Of a DNA stretch of 64,000 nt, positions 1-8,819 are shown one piece after another. A model generated the notes under the pieces. The model worked only from the letters and a program-made list of their open reading frames with translations, was not told where the DNA came from and did not search any database. The translations under genes were made by a program, and so were the position numbers. The DNA comes from Spirochaetales bacterium. Its GTDB lineage: Bacteria > Spirochaetota > Spirochaetia > Treponematales > UBA12059. The DNA lies in NCBI GenBank assembly GCA_016926955.1, contig JAFGNN010000065.1, positions 1-64,000 of the forward strand, given 5' to 3'. Position 1 is the stretch's first letter; every line of letters starts with the position of its first letter.

Positions 1-1
1 C

Positions 2-70
2 GTCGCCAAGGCCGCCGGCGTCGCGCTCTCCATTGCCGGCTTTGTCGCGTTCCGCGTCGGCCAGGAGTAG
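2..70 (+). CDS. tsf: C-terminal fragment, probably elongation factor Ts
   Basis: An open frame enters from the left edge and stops at TAG 68-70, giving 22 residues that end in FVAFRVGQE. This resembles the C-terminal strand of EF-Ts (F-V-R-F-x-V-G-x). The identification also rests on position: in spirochaetes rpsB-tsf directly precedes frr, and frr follows here. EF-Ts is the nucleotide-exchange factor that recycles EF-Tu-GDP during translation. Only the tail is visible, so the call is mainly contextual. A different gene with a similar short tail cannot be excluded. Confidence 0.6.
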   Translation, partial: VAKAAGVALSIAGFVAFRVGQE

Positions 71-90
71 GAACGACACAAGCTCGAGCG

Positions 91-127
91 CCCCGCGCCT
101 CCGGACCCGTTCCGGCAAGGCGCGGGG
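91..127 (+). terminator. Strong GC hairpin between tsf tail and frr
   Basis: CCCCGCGCC (91-99) pairs perfectly with GGCGCGGGG (119-127), and an inner CCGGA/TCCGG helix closes the loop. No T-tract follows. It may therefore be an attenuator or processing hairpin, or a terminator of unusual type, rather than a canonical intrinsic terminator. The rest of 71-240 holds no credible gene; the 68-residue ORF 33-239 is a shadow that runs through this hairpin. Confidence 0.5.
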
Positions 128-240
128 CGTCATGCCATCACGGAGGGCCGGAGGGCTTCAACGCTTTCGTCGCCCCGTTTCGAGCGTCGGTCTCCTAAAG
201 GCCGGCGCGCATCGCGAGGACCAGGATACCGGAGGGTAAC

Positions 241-792
241 ATGGACGAAGTCAAGCACGCCTGCGAAGAGAAGATGAAGAAGAGTCTCGCCGCCCTCAGG
301 GACGAGTTCAACGGCATCCGCACGGGGCGGGCTTCGCCCTCGCTGCTGGACCGCATCAGGGTCGACTACTACGGCGAGAAGGCTCCCCTCTCCCAGGTGG
401 CCACCGTATCCGTGCCCGAAGCGCGCCTCATCGTCGTGCAGCCCTGGGACCGCACCCTGATCGGCGAAATCGAGAAGGCTCTCCAGAAATCCGACCTGGC
501 CCTCAACCCCTCCAACGACGGGAAAGTGATCCGCATCGCCATTCCGCCGCTCACCGAGCAGCGCCGCAAGGAGCTGGTTAAACAGGCGAAGGCGAGCGCG
601 GAGAACTCCCGCGTCGCGTTGCGGAACATCCGCCGCGACGGCCTCGAGGACCTCAAGAAGGGTCTCAAGGACGGGGCTCCCGAAGACCAGGTCAAGAAGG
701 CCGAGGACGAGATCCAGAAGCTGACCGACTCCTTCGTTGCCCAGGTGGGCAAGGCGCTCGAGGAGAAGGAAAAGGAAATCATGGAGGTCTGA
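241..792 (+). CDS. frr: Ribosome recycling factor
   Basis: A 183-residue protein, the normal length for RRF. With EF-G it splits post-termination ribosomes so they can be reused. The family pattern is clear: an N-terminal three-helix-bundle strand (EEKMKKSLAALRDEFNGIRTGRASP), the domain II stretch with VQPWDRTLIGEIEKA and NPSNDGKVIRIAIPPLTEQRR, and a charged C-terminal helix. The ATG at 241 has a GGAGGG ribosome-binding site. The gene starts a tight rightward block with uppS two bases after its stop, followed by cdsA, dxr and rseP. This is a housekeeping arrangement shared widely and kept in treponemes. Confidence 0.98.
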   Translation: MDEVKHACEEKMKKSLAALRDEFNGIRTGRASPSLLDRIRVDYYGEKAPLSQVATVSVPEARLIVVQPWDRTLIGEIEKALQKSDLALNPSNDGKVIRIAIPPLTEQRRKELVKQAKASAENSRVALRNIRRDGLEDLKKGLKDGAPEDQVKKAEDEIQKLTDSFVAQVGKALEEKEKEIMEV

Positions 793-794
793 GC

Positions 795-1493
795 GTGGGC
801 ACCCACCAGGCCTGCGCCGACGACCTTCACGTCGGCGTGATCATGGACGGCAACGGCCGTTGGGCCAAGGCTCGCGGCCTGCCACGCACCGAGGGGCACC
901 GCGAGGGCCTCAAAGCGGCAAAGCGCGTCGTCGCCGCGGCGGAGGATCTCGGCGTCAAGTGGCTTTCCCTCTATACCTTCAGCACCGAGAACTGGAAGCG
1001 GGCGGCCGAGGAGGTTTCCTTCCTCATGGCCCTGATCCGTGGCCACCTCCGCGCCGAGTTCGATTTCTACCGCGAGCGCGGGCTCCGGGTTGTTCATTCG
1101 GGCGACTCATCGGGCCTTCCGGGAGAGGTCCGCGCAGAGCTGGATTCCGTCGTCGCCGACACGGCGAGTTTCGACCGGATGACCGTCAACCTCGCCATCA
1201 ATTACGGCGGTCGCGACGAAATAGTGAGAGCGTGCCGCAAGGCCGTCCGCGAAGACGTCGAACTGACCGAGACGACAATCGCTAACCGGCTCGATCGTCC
1301 CGAGCTTCCGGACCTCGACCTGCTCATTCGCACGGGCGGCGAACAGCGGACCTCGAATTTCATGATATGGCAGGCGGCCTACGCCGAGCTGTGGTTCTCG
1401 CCGCGGCTCTGGCCCGATTGGGATCGCGCCGACCTCGAGCAGGCGCTCGATGATTACACGTGCCGTGAACGGCGTTTCGGCGGAGTCCCATGA
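795..1493 (+). CDS. uppS: Isoprenyl (undecaprenyl) diphosphate synthase
   Basis: A 232-residue cis-prenyltransferase that adds isopentenyl units to farnesyl diphosphate to make the C55 lipid carrier for cell-wall synthesis. The N-terminal signature HVGVIMDGNGRWA contains the catalytic Asp (residue 18). The C-terminal signature RTGGEQRTSNFMIWQ followed by AELWFSP and WPDWDRADLEQAL supplies pyrophosphate- and Mg-binding residues. The start is GTG at 795, two bases after the frr stop and with frr's GGAGGT as ribosome-binding site, so the two genes are translationally linked. It overlaps cdsA by four bases. Confidence 0.97.
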   Translation: MGTHQACADDLHVGVIMDGNGRWAKARGLPRTEGHREGLKAAKRVVAAAEDLGVKWLSLYTFSTENWKRAAEEVSFLMALIRGHLRAEFDFYRERGLRVVHSGDSSGLPGEVRAELDSVVADTASFDRMTVNLAINYGGRDEIVRACRKAVREDVELTETTIANRLDRPELPDLDLLIRTGGEQRTSNFMIWQAAYAELWFSPRLWPDWDRADLEQALDDYTCRERRFGGVP

Positions 1494-2359
1494 GCAATCT
1501 CGCGCAGCGTCTTCTCCTGTTTTTCCTGGGTGTACCGGTCCTGGTCGCTGTCATCGTACTCGCGCCCTGGTACGGACACGCGGCGCTCGCCCTGTTCGGC
1601 GTGGCTTTCATCGCCGGTTGCGGCATAGAGATCGCCGGCCTTTGGGCGGCGCGCGGGGTTCCGATCCGCCCCGCAATCACCGCAATCCTCTCCGCCCTCC
1701 CGCCGTTGGCCGTGTGGGCGACAGCCGCCTTCGCGCCGGATCGCGCCTTCGAGCTCCTGGGCTACGGCGCCGCTGTCCTCCTGCCCCTCGTCGCCGTGCT
1801 CCTCCTCTCGCGTTACGCTTTCGTCCGCGACCAGGCCGAGATGGACGGCGTCGAACCGAGGGTCTCAGGCTACGCGTTCACCCTGCTCTACCCGGGCCTT
1901 GTGTCAGCCCCGCTCATGTTGCTGATAGGCCTTCCCGGCCCTTCCACGGTACGCATACTCGTCTTCGTCGCGGTCGCGTTCGCCAACGACAGCCTGGCCT
2001 GGGCCACGGGAATGCTGTTCGGCCGCAAACGGGGCATCGTGGCGGTCAGCCCGGGCAAAAGCCTCGCGGGCTTCGTCGGCGGTCTTGCCGGTTCCATACT
2101 CATGGCCGTGCTCGCGGGCATCGTCTTTCCCGACGCCGTCAAGGGCGGCCCGCTCGCACTCGCCGCGCTGGGCCTGGCGGTCGGCGTGCTCGACATACTG
2201 GGCGATCTCTTCGAATCCGCCCTGAAGCGCTCGGCCCGGGTCAAGGACTCGGGAAGCATCGTGCCGGGACGCGGAGGCTTCCTCGATTCGTTCGACAACC
2301 TGCTTTTCGCCGCTCCCGCCTTCCTGCTGGCTTCGCTTGCCCTCGGGATCTTCAGGTAA
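1490..2359 (+). CDS. cdsA: Phosphatidate cytidylyltransferase (CDP-diglyceride synthase)
   Basis: A 289-residue multi-pass membrane protein that makes CDP-diacylglycerol from phosphatidic acid and CTP, the branch point of phospholipid synthesis. About eight hydrophobic segments precede the family signature near the C-terminus: SALKRSARVKDSGSIVPGRGGFLDSFDN. The signature normally reads ...HGGxxDRxD; here it is RGGFLDSFD, so the usual His and Arg are replaced while both acidic residues remain. The ATG at 1490 overlaps the uppS stop (ATGA), implying translational coupling. Confidence 0.95.
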   Translation: MSNLAQRLLLFFLGVPVLVAVIVLAPWYGHAALALFGVAFIAGCGIEIAGLWAARGVPIRPAITAILSALPPLAVWATAAFAPDRAFELLGYGAAVLLPLVAVLLLSRYAFVRDQAEMDGVEPRVSGYAFTLLYPGLVSAPLMLLIGLPGPSTVRILVFVAVAFANDSLAWATGMLFGRKRGIVAVSPGKSLAGFVGGLAGSILMAVLAGIVFPDAVKGGPLALAALGLAVGVLDILGDLFESALKRSARVKDSGSIVPGRGGFLDSFDNLLFAAPAFLLASLALGIFR

Positions 2360-2364
2360 CCCCG

Positions 2365-3507
2365 ATGGGCGCGCCGACCAGGGTCGCGGTACTTGGCGCG
2401 ACCGGCTCCATTGGCACTCAGGCCCTGGAGGTGCTGGCAGCGCTCGGCCCGGATCGAGCCACCGTGGTGGCACTTTCCGCGCATCGTGACGAGGTGGCCC
2501 TGCTCAGGGCAGCGGCAGCCTGGCCCGACGCCGAACTGGCCTTGAGCGGCGCCGCCCGCCACGAGGAACGCGTAGGCTACAGCGGCGCCGAAGGCCTTGT
2601 CCGCATGGTGGAACGCTGCGGCGCCGACGTCGTGGTCAATGGCGTCGCGGGCTCCTCCGGCCTCATGCCGAGCGTCGCGGCCATCCGTTCCGGAGCCAGG
2701 CTCGCCCTGGCCAACAAGGAAACGATGGTGATGGCCGGTTCCCTCGTCATGGACGAGGCGCGCCGCCGCGGCACCCGCGTCATTCCCGTTGATTCAGAGC
2801 ATGCCGCCGTCTTCGCCCTGCACGAGCGTTTCGGCGCCGGTTCCATCGAGGAGCTCGTGCTGACAGCTTCCGGCGGCGCCTTCCGCGATCGCCCCATCGA
2901 CAGCTTCGGCTCGATCAGCGTCGCCGAGGCGACGAGGCACCCTAACTGGTCGATGGGCGCCAAGATCACCATCGACTCCGCCACCATGGCGAACAAGGGG
3001 CTCGAGGTCATCGAGGCGGTACGGCTCTTCGGCGTGGCGCCGGAACGGGTTAAAGTGCTCGTCCATCCGCAGAGCCGCGTCCACGCCCTGGTGCGCACCA
3101 CCGACGGAACGCTGTACGCGCAAGTCTCCGAGCCGGACATGCGCGTGCCGATCCAGAACGCGATCACCTGGCCCTCGCTCGAGCCCTGCGCGTTCGGACG
3201 GCTCGATCTGGCCGGCGCCCGGCTCGAATTCTCGGAGCCCGAGGAAGCGCGCTATCCCCTGCTCGGCCTCGCCTACCGGGCGCTTCGTTCCGGCGAAGGC
3301 GCCTGCGTCGCCTACAACGCCGCCGACGAGGTGGCTGTCGAAGCCTTCCGCTCGACAAGACTCTCATATGTCGATATCCCGCGGGTCGTCGAGGCGGTCC
3401 TCGCTGGACGCTGGCCCGTCCATCTCGCTACCTTCGACGAAGTGCTCGCCGTGGACACGGCAGCCCGCGAGGCCGCGCTGATCGCGGCGAAAGGATTCCA
3501 ACCTTGA
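2365..3507 (+). CDS. dxr: 1-deoxy-D-xylulose 5-phosphate reductoisomerase
   Basis: A 380-residue enzyme that converts DXP to 2-C-methyl-D-erythritol 4-phosphate with NADPH, the first committed step of the MEP isoprenoid pathway. The NADPH motif GATGSIG lies at residues 10-16. ANKETMV, VDSEH (metal ligand region), ASGGAFRD and TIDSATMANKGLEVIEA are all family hallmarks. The ORF track starts this frame at 1450, but that extension is a shadow of uppS/cdsA. The ATG at 2365, five bases after the cdsA stop, gives the expected N-terminus. It overlaps rseP by four bases. Its product feeds the prenyl pathway used by UppS upstream. Confidence 0.98.
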   Translation: MGAPTRVAVLGATGSIGTQALEVLAALGPDRATVVALSAHRDEVALLRAAAAWPDAELALSGAARHEERVGYSGAEGLVRMVERCGADVVVNGVAGSSGLMPSVAAIRSGARLALANKETMVMAGSLVMDEARRRGTRVIPVDSEHAAVFALHERFGAGSIEELVLTASGGAFRDRPIDSFGSISVAEATRHPNWSMGAKITIDSATMANKGLEVIEAVRLFGVAPERVKVLVHPQSRVHALVRTTDGTLYAQVSEPDMRVPIQNAITWPSLEPCAFGRLDLAGARLEFSEPEEARYPLLGLAYRALRSGEGACVAYNAADEVAVEAFRSTRLSYVDIPRVVEAVLAGRWPVHLATFDEVLAVDTAAREAALIAAKGFQP

Positions 3508-4862
3508 ACATCCTGCTCGGACTCATCGGTTTCGGCATCGTAGTCTTCGTCCACGAGCTCGGGCATTTCCTGGCCGCCAAGCTTTCGGGCATCGAAGTCG
3601 AGGCTTTCAGCCTGGGCTGGGGTCCGCGGATCGTCGGCTTCAAGCGCGGCGGGACCGACTACCGCCTCTCGGCGCTGCCCATCGGAGGCTACTGCCGCAT
3701 GAAGGGCGAGGATGCCTTCCGTTCCGCGCTCGAAAGGAACGCCTCCGAACTGCCCCGCGAGAAGGGCTCCTACTACGGAGCTCCGGCGTGGAAGCGAATC
3801 ATCGTTTCCTTCGCAGGTCCCTTCTTCAACCTGGTTTTCGCGTTCCTGGTCTTCATGGCCGTCTACGGGTCTGGCTACACGGTCACAACCTTCGATAGCC
3901 GTATACTCCTGGCGGGCGAGGTGGACGGACCGCGTGCCTCGGGACCCTATGCCGCCGAACTCGCCGGACTCCGCTCGGGCGACCGCATCATCTCCATTGA
4001 CGGAGAGGTCGTCGAGTATTTTGCCCAGGTCCAGGAAACGGTGAGCATGTCGGGCGGCCGGGATATACGGATCGAGGTGGAAAGGGATGGCGAGACGCTC
4101 GAGCTCGTCGCTCGGCCCGAACGCGAGAAGGCTTCCGGGGCCGGCAAGCTGGGCGTCTACCCGATGGCCGAACCCCTTGTCACCCTCATCGAAGCCGGCG
4201 GTCCCGCCGACATCGCCGGCATCCGAGTGGGCGACCGCCTGGTGGAGGCGGAGGGAAAACCGCTCGCCCACGCCCAGTCCCTTCAGGCGGCCCTGAGATC
4301 GGAACCAGAGACCCTTGACCTCCTGGTCGAGCGCGAGGGCTCCCGGCTGTCGCTTCGCGTTGTCCCGCGCTGGAATCAGGACGGGCAAGCGGAGCTCGGC
4401 TTCGCCCTGGGCACTGTCGACTGGCGGGTCGAGGCCGGTTCGCTGGCGGAAGCGATCGGCATGGGCTTCGCCGAAACCTCGCGCATCGTTACGGGCACCC
4501 TCCGCGGGATCGCGGGTCTCTTCGCCGGGGTTGATCCGCTCAAGGCGGTCTCGGGACCCGCCCGTATCACGGTGACGGTCGGAGAGACAGCCGCCCGCGG
4601 GTTCCGCGACGGACTCGGCGAAGGGTTCTCCGTGGCGTTTTCCTTCCTCGCCATGCTGTCGATAGGGCTTTTCGTCATGAACCTGCTGCCGATTCCGGTC
4701 CTGGACGGCGGCTGGATACTTCTCTTCCTGTTCGAGCTCGTCCGCGGAAAGGCGCCGAAGCCGAAAAACATCTTCCGCTACCAAAGCGTCGGCATGGTGA
4801 TCGTGCTCGGGATTTTCCTGCTGGCCATGGCCGCCGATTTCATGTTCTTCGCCGGCCGCTGA
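3504..4862 (+). CDS. rseP: RseP-type site-2 zinc metalloprotease
   Basis: A 452-residue intramembrane protease. The zinc-binding HELGH lies at residues 17-21 in the first transmembrane helix, and the third ligand motif NLLPIPVLDGG is in a C-terminal helix. Two PDZ domains lie between (about residues 115-200 and 205-290), each with the G-L/I-R-x-GDR pattern. Relatives cleave anti-sigma factors or signal-peptide remnants in the membrane. The start is TTG at 3504, overlapping the dxr stop (TTGA), an unusual start codon that is forced by the frame. It is the last gene of the frr-rseP block before a short gap. Confidence 0.96.
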   Translation: MNILLGLIGFGIVVFVHELGHFLAAKLSGIEVEAFSLGWGPRIVGFKRGGTDYRLSALPIGGYCRMKGEDAFRSALERNASELPREKGSYYGAPAWKRIIVSFAGPFFNLVFAFLVFMAVYGSGYTVTTFDSRILLAGEVDGPRASGPYAAELAGLRSGDRIISIDGEVVEYFAQVQETVSMSGGRDIRIEVERDGETLELVARPEREKASGAGKLGVYPMAEPLVTLIEAGGPADIAGIRVGDRLVEAEGKPLAHAQSLQAALRSEPETLDLLVEREGSRLSLRVVPRWNQDGQAELGFALGTVDWRVEAGSLAEAIGMGFAETSRIVTGTLRGIAGLFAGVDPLKAVSGPARITVTVGETAARGFRDGLGEGFSVAFSFLAMLSIGLFVMNLLPIPVLDGGWILLFLFELVRGKAPKPKNIFRYQSVGMVIVLGIFLLAMAADFMFFAGR

Positions 4863-4893
4863 GGCGGCGCATCCAAAAGAATAGGAGCGAGAC

Positions 4894-5508
4894 GTGCGAA
4901 CCATCACCTGCCTGTGCGACAAGAGCTTCGATGCCGAAGTCCCCGAATCTGTCGACCTCGACGCCGACCCGACCCTTCTCGCCCGCCTCGGCGAGGGCGA
5001 ATTCATGGCCTTTACCTGCCCTCACTGCGGGGCGAAGCTCAAGCCCGAATTCGCCGTCCGGGTGAAGGGTTCCGCGCTCTCGCGCGACGTGTGGGTGCTG
5101 CCGGAACTCGAACGATTCGAGCTCTACTCCGGCAAGTCTGACCTGCCGGCGGCCTGCGAGGTCCTGGTCGGCTACCCGGAACTCTTCGAGCGCGCGCGCC
5201 TCCTGCGGGACCGGGTCGATCCGGAAGCCGCCGAGATTCTCAAGTTCTACCTTCTCGGTCGCGCCGAAGAGGAGAACCCCGAGGCCGAGCTCGCGGTCTA
5301 CTATGCGGGAAAAGAGCCGGGACGTCTCGTCTACCACCTGTACGGCGCGCGCGAGGGGGAGACCGGCGTACTCAAGATCCCCGAGGAAACCTATCGCGGC
5401 ATCGCCGCAGACAAGAAGCGCAAGATGGGCGAGGAAACCTTCAAGGAGATTTTCAAGGGCCCCTACCGCTCGGTGCGCGCCCTGGAGGCGTCAAACGACG
5501 CCGAGTAG
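4894..5508 (+). CDS. CpXC-domain zinc-binding protein
   Basis: A 204-residue soluble protein with a C-x-C pair near the N-terminus (TCLCD) and CPHCG at about residues 44-48. This is the spacing of the CpXC domain, a presumed zinc ribbon. The start is GTG at 4894 with GGAG about eight bases upstream. The function is unknown. It follows rseP on the same strand after 31 bases and could be cotranscribed. The remainder is charged with no membrane segment or signal peptide. The domain call is from the cysteine pattern only. Confidence 0.75.
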   Translation: MRTITCLCDKSFDAEVPESVDLDADPTLLARLGEGEFMAFTCPHCGAKLKPEFAVRVKGSALSRDVWVLPELERFELYSGKSDLPAACEVLVGYPELFERARLLRDRVDPEAAEILKFYLLGRAEEENPEAELAVYYAGKEPGRLVYHLYGAREGETGVLKIPEETYRGIAADKKRKMGEETFKEIFKGPYRSVRALEASNDAE

Positions 5509-5567
5509 CCTCGAGCGCGCCCTGCCCTCGCTGCGCCCCGCGGCGGGGGCGGCCTGCGTACCTTCCT

Positions 5568-5864
5568 TCAGTCGTGTCCCGGGTTCGCGGAAATCTTCTT
5601 GACCGCCGCCCGGACCGCCGCCTTGACCTGGTCTGAAAACGCGGTGCCGTCGGCGGCGTGCGCGTACATGGTCCCGAGCAGGCTGACGCGGTAGAGTGGC
5701 TTGAGCATGTTGAGGGCGTAGGCCGCCATGTCCAGCACGCAGTCCTGGCAGACGCAGGTCCCGCGCTCCTCGGCCCCTTCGAGCTCGCGCCCGAGCTCGT
5801 CGAGCACCATGCGCTCGGCTTCGTTCACCAGGACGCTGAAATCGTAGTCACGCTGAAGGTCCAT
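5568..5864 (-). CDS. ComFB-family late competence protein
   Basis: A 98-residue protein matching the ComFB pattern: an N-terminal VLVNEAERMVLDEL, then CVCQDCVLDMAAYALNMLKPLYRVS. This contains the C-x-C-x-x-C zinc ligands and the ALNxLxPxY motif. ComFB sits between ComFA and ComFC in Bacillus competence operons. Homologues elsewhere occur alone, and some cyanobacterial members bind cyclic di-nucleotides. Here it stands alone 55 bases after dnaB on the same strand, with a GGGGAG ribosome-binding site. No other competence gene is in view, so the physiological role is open. Confidence 0.85.
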   Translation of the reverse strand: MDLQRDYDFSVLVNEAERMVLDELGRELEGAEERGTCVCQDCVLDMAAYALNMLKPLYRVSLLGTMYAHAADGTAFSDQVKAAVRAAVKKISANPGHD

Positions 5865-5919
5865 GCGCTCGCTCCCCTCTCTTTCGTGCTCGGCATTCCG
5901 ATCGGCCTAGAGGATAGGC

Positions 5920-7260
5920 TCAGCGACCGTGCTTTTCAAGCGCCTCGAAACGTGTGAATGAAGGCAGGAAGGCCAGGTCGACCATCCCGACAGGGCCGTT
6001 TCGCTGCTTCGCGACGATCAGCTGGGTCTCGATCACTGAAGACCGGTCCTCCTTCTTCTTGTCGATCTCGCGGTCGCGGTGAAGGAAGAGGATCAGGTCG
6101 GCGTCCTGCTCGATGGATCCGGATTCCCTGAGGTCCGCCATGGTCGGTTGCTTGCCCTCGGCCTCGCGCTTGAGCTGCGAGAGCGCCACGATGGGAATGC
6201 GGAGCTCGCGGGCCAGCGCCTTGAGCGAACGCGATATGCTGGATATCTGCTCCCAGCGGGGCAGGTCGGAATTCTCGTGGGTGATCAGGGTCAGGTAGTC
6301 GACGAAGATGATCTTGACGCCCTTCTCCGTGGCGAGCCGTCGCGCCATGGTCCTCAAGTCGAGCAGCTTCATGTTCGGCATGTCGACGATGAAGAGCGGC
6401 GCCTCGTAGATGCGGCCCGCGGTATCCATGAGGCTCTGGAAGTCGCTCGGCTTGATCAGGCCGGTGCGGATCTTCTCGCTCGCGATGCGGGCCTCGCTTG
6501 AGACCAGGCGCTGCATGATGGCCATGTCCGCCATTTCGAGCGAGAAGAAGGCGGTGGGGATCTTGTGGTCGATGGCGGCACGCGACGCGAGCGTGAGGGC
6601 GAAGGCCGTCTTTCCGACGCTCGGCCGCGCGCCGATGACGATGAACTCGCTGGGCTGGAAACCCGAGGTCATGGCGTCGAGATCGGAGAAGCCGCTCGGC
6701 ACGCCGGTGTACGCGGTCTTGCTCTTGGCCAGGCGCTCTATCGTCTTGATGGTTTCGGGCAGGAGTTCCTTGACAGAACGATAGGTGACCGTCTGGCGAT
6801 GCTCGGAGAGCTCGAAGATGCGGCCCTGGGCCGAGTCGAGGATGGAAACGCTCTCCACCGAGTCCTCGAAGACCTCGGCGCTGACCTTCTGCGCTAGCTT
6901 CAGCAGCGCGCGCCGGACGGACTGTTCCTGGACGATGCGCGCGTAATACTCGACATTGGCGCTCGAGGGCACCACGTCGGTCAACCGCGCCACGTAGGCG
7001 GGACCGCCGACCCGATCGAGCTCGCCCATGAGGCGAAGCTCGTCGGTCAGCGTGATCAGGTCGGCCTTCTGTCCCTTCTCGTACAGCGAGACTATCGCCG
7101 CGAAACAGGAGCGGTTGGCGTTGACATAGAAATCTTCCGGACGAAGGAAACGCAATACCAGCGGTACCGCGTCCGGATCGAGAAGAATTGCGCCCAGAGC
7201 CGCCTGCTCGGCCTCGGCGTCGTGCGGCGGGACCTTGTCCTTGAGCGGCGTCTGGGCCAT
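5920..7260 (-). CDS. dnaB: Replicative DNA helicase DnaB
   Basis: A 446-residue hexameric helicase that unwinds DNA at the replication fork. The N-terminal DnaB domain (residues about 10-110: PPHDAEAEQAALGAILLD) is followed by the RecA-like domain with Walker A GARPSVGKT (210-217), a Walker B region IIFVDYLTLI, and the SQLKREAE and DLRESGSIEQDADLILFLHR motifs. It is the distal gene of the rpsF-ssb-rpsR-rplI-dnaB operon, nine bases after rplI. No intein or insertion interrupts it. Confidence 0.98.
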   Translation of the reverse strand: MAQTPLKDKVPPHDAEAEQAALGAILLDPDAVPLVLRFLRPEDFYVNANRSCFAAIVSLYEKGQKADLITLTDELRLMGELDRVGGPAYVARLTDVVPSSANVEYYARIVQEQSVRRALLKLAQKVSAEVFEDSVESVSILDSAQGRIFELSEHRQTVTYRSVKELLPETIKTIERLAKSKTAYTGVPSGFSDLDAMTSGFQPSEFIVIGARPSVGKTAFALTLASRAAIDHKIPTAFFSLEMADMAIMQRLVSSEARIASEKIRTGLIKPSDFQSLMDTAGRIYEAPLFIVDMPNMKLLDLRTMARRLATEKGVKIIFVDYLTLITHENSDLPRWEQISSISRSLKALARELRIPIVALSQLKREAEGKQPTMADLRESGSIEQDADLILFLHRDREIDKKKEDRSSVIETQLIVAKQRNGPVGMVDLAFLPSFTRFEALEKHGR

Positions 7261-7269
7261 CGATATACC

Positions 7270-7854
7270 TTACGCTTCGGAGCCGGCGGCTTCCTCGGCG
7301 CTTTCCTCGACCGGAGCCTCGTCGACGGTCTCGACGGGAGCCTCGACCTTGGCCTCGTGTTTGGCTTCGACCTTCGGCTCGTGGCGCGCGGCGTGCTCGT
7401 CCTTGGCGGAGGTGCCCTTGATGGACACGCGCACGGTCGCCTCCTCCTTCTCGTAGAGGTGGACCGCGACCTTGTAGTTGCCGACGCTCTTGATGGCGCG
7501 GCCGGGGACCTCGACCTTCTTGCGGTCGACCTCGATGCCGCGCTTCAGCAGCTCGTCCACGACGGTCTGGTTGGTGACGGCGCCGTAAAGCTTGCCGTTG
7601 TGGCCGGCGGGCATGGAGATGGCGATCTCCTCGGCCTCGAGGCGGGCCTTGAGGCCGGCGGCGGCGAGGCGCTTCTCTTCCTTGCGCTTGGCGATCTCGT
7701 CCTTGCGCTTCTCGAATAGCTCGACGGCCTTCTTGGTGAAGGGGAACGCGAGCCCGCGCGGGAGGAGGAAGTTCCTCGCGTAGCCGCGGGCGACGTCCTT
7801 GACGTCTCCGAGCTCGCCGAGGTTGGGAACGTCATTGTTCAGGATGACCTTCAT
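7270..7854 (-). CDS. rplI: Ribosomal protein bL9 with long acidic tail
   Basis: A 194-residue protein. The first ~148 residues are a normal L9 (MKVILNNDVPNLGELGDVKDVARGYARNFLLPRGLA, then the RNA-binding C-terminal domain). They are followed by a ~45-residue Ala/Glu/Val-rich low-complexity tail rich in EAKVEAPVE-like steps, absent from most L9 proteins. L9 stabilises the L1 stalk region of the 50S subunit. It overlaps the preceding membrane-protein gene by 23 bases and lies just upstream of dnaB. Confidence 0.97.
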   Translation of the reverse strand: MKVILNNDVPNLGELGDVKDVARGYARNFLLPRGLAFPFTKKAVELFEKRKDEIAKRKEEKRLAAAGLKARLEAEEIAISMPAGHNGKLYGAVTNQTVVDELLKRGIEVDRKKVEVPGRAIKSVGNYKVAVHLYEKEEATVRVSIKGTSAKDEHAARHEPKVEAKHEAKVEAPVETVDEAPVEESAEEAAGSEA

Positions 7855-8809
7855 CGGTGATCTCCTTGGTTGTTCGGTAAGGAATCCAGTTCTCGGACAG
7901 GCCGAGGACCGGAAGGGCGATGGCGACTCCGAGGGAGGTCGCCGGGGAAAGAGCCAGCAAGGCGAGCGTGAACGCCGCCGCGAAGCGCAAGGGCCGGGGT
8001 ATCCAGCGCGCGGCGAGGCGGCCGAGCAACGAGAGGCCCTGGAAGCCGTACAGCACCGATAGCGGCAGCGCGCCGTTCCAGGCCACGACCTCGACGGCGC
8101 CCGTCTCGAGGACGCGCGTGACGAGGGTCGCCGCCCAGGCGACCAGGAAGGGCCAGAGCAGGCCGGCGGGAACCTTGAAGCTCCCGAGTCCGTCTCCCCG
8201 TGGCTCGCCCGCCTTGCGGCCGAAACGCTCGCCGACCCAATAGTCGGCCGTCAGGATGAACAAGAGCCCCGCGACGAAACCGTTCGTCATCGCCATGCGG
8301 AACGCGGCCGCGAGGGCGGCGGCGTCGAAGCGTTCGAGCCCCTCTGCGCCGCCGTTCATGGCTTCGGCCACCGCGCTGAACATCCGTTCAAGGTGGGCGG
8401 CCGATTCGGGACCGGTCACGACGGGCAGAAGCGCCGGCATGGCTCCGAGTGTCGCGATGCCGGTTCCGAGGAGGAGCCGGTACGCCAGGTGCACGCCGGA
8501 GAGTGCCGGTACATTCACCAAGGCCAGTGCCGCTACCAGGGAGCCAGGCATCAGAAGCCCCGACAGGACGTCGAGGATGCCGAAGGGCACCGCGAGGGAG
8601 CGGAACCGCGCTACGGTGACGGCCGCGCAAGCCGCGAGGGCTATGGTGCCGGCGATGAGGAACGCGCGGAAGCCGCCGCGCCTCCGGGCCGCCTGCAGCG
8701 GCGCCAGGAAGGCAGGCGAGAGCGCCAGGGTCGCGTAGAGGACCCCGGATAATGCTCCGGAAACGAGGGCTGGCACGGTACCGGCCCGTCGTTCGATGGC
8801 TTCCGACAC
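7832..8809 (-). CDS. DUF2232-like multi-pass membrane protein
   Basis: A 325-residue protein with about eight hydrophobic segments and few charged loops. It lies between rpsR and rplI, exactly where many bacteria carry the YybS/DUF2232 membrane protein. That position and the topology support the family call. No catalytic motif is evident, and the function of the family is not established. It overlaps the start of rplI by 23 bases, which suggests translational coupling within the rpsF-dnaB operon. Confidence 0.65.
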   Translation of the reverse strand: MSEAIERRAGTVPALVSGALSGVLYATLALSPAFLAPLQAARRRGGFRAFLIAGTIALAACAAVTVARFRSLAVPFGILDVLSGLLMPGSLVAALALVNVPALSGVHLAYRLLLGTGIATLGAMPALLPVVTGPESAAHLERMFSAVAEAMNGGAEGLERFDAAALAAAFRMAMTNGFVAGLLFILTADYWVGERFGRKAGEPRGDGLGSFKVPAGLLWPFLVAWAATLVTRVLETGAVEVVAWNGALPLSVLYGFQGLSLLGRLAARWIPRPLRFAAAFTLALLALSPATSLGVAIALPVLGLSENWIPYRTTKEITDEGHPEQ

Positions 8810-8819
8810 GTCTTCGCCC

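Noticed and set aside
33-239. 68-residue ORF before frr
   Set aside because: Arg/Ser-rich, crosses the EF-Ts stop and the strong hairpin, and lacks a ribosome-binding site.
1450-3507. 685-residue ORF containing dxr
   Set aside because: Only the part from ATG 2365 is dxr; the upstream 300 residues are a frame shadow of uppS and cdsA.
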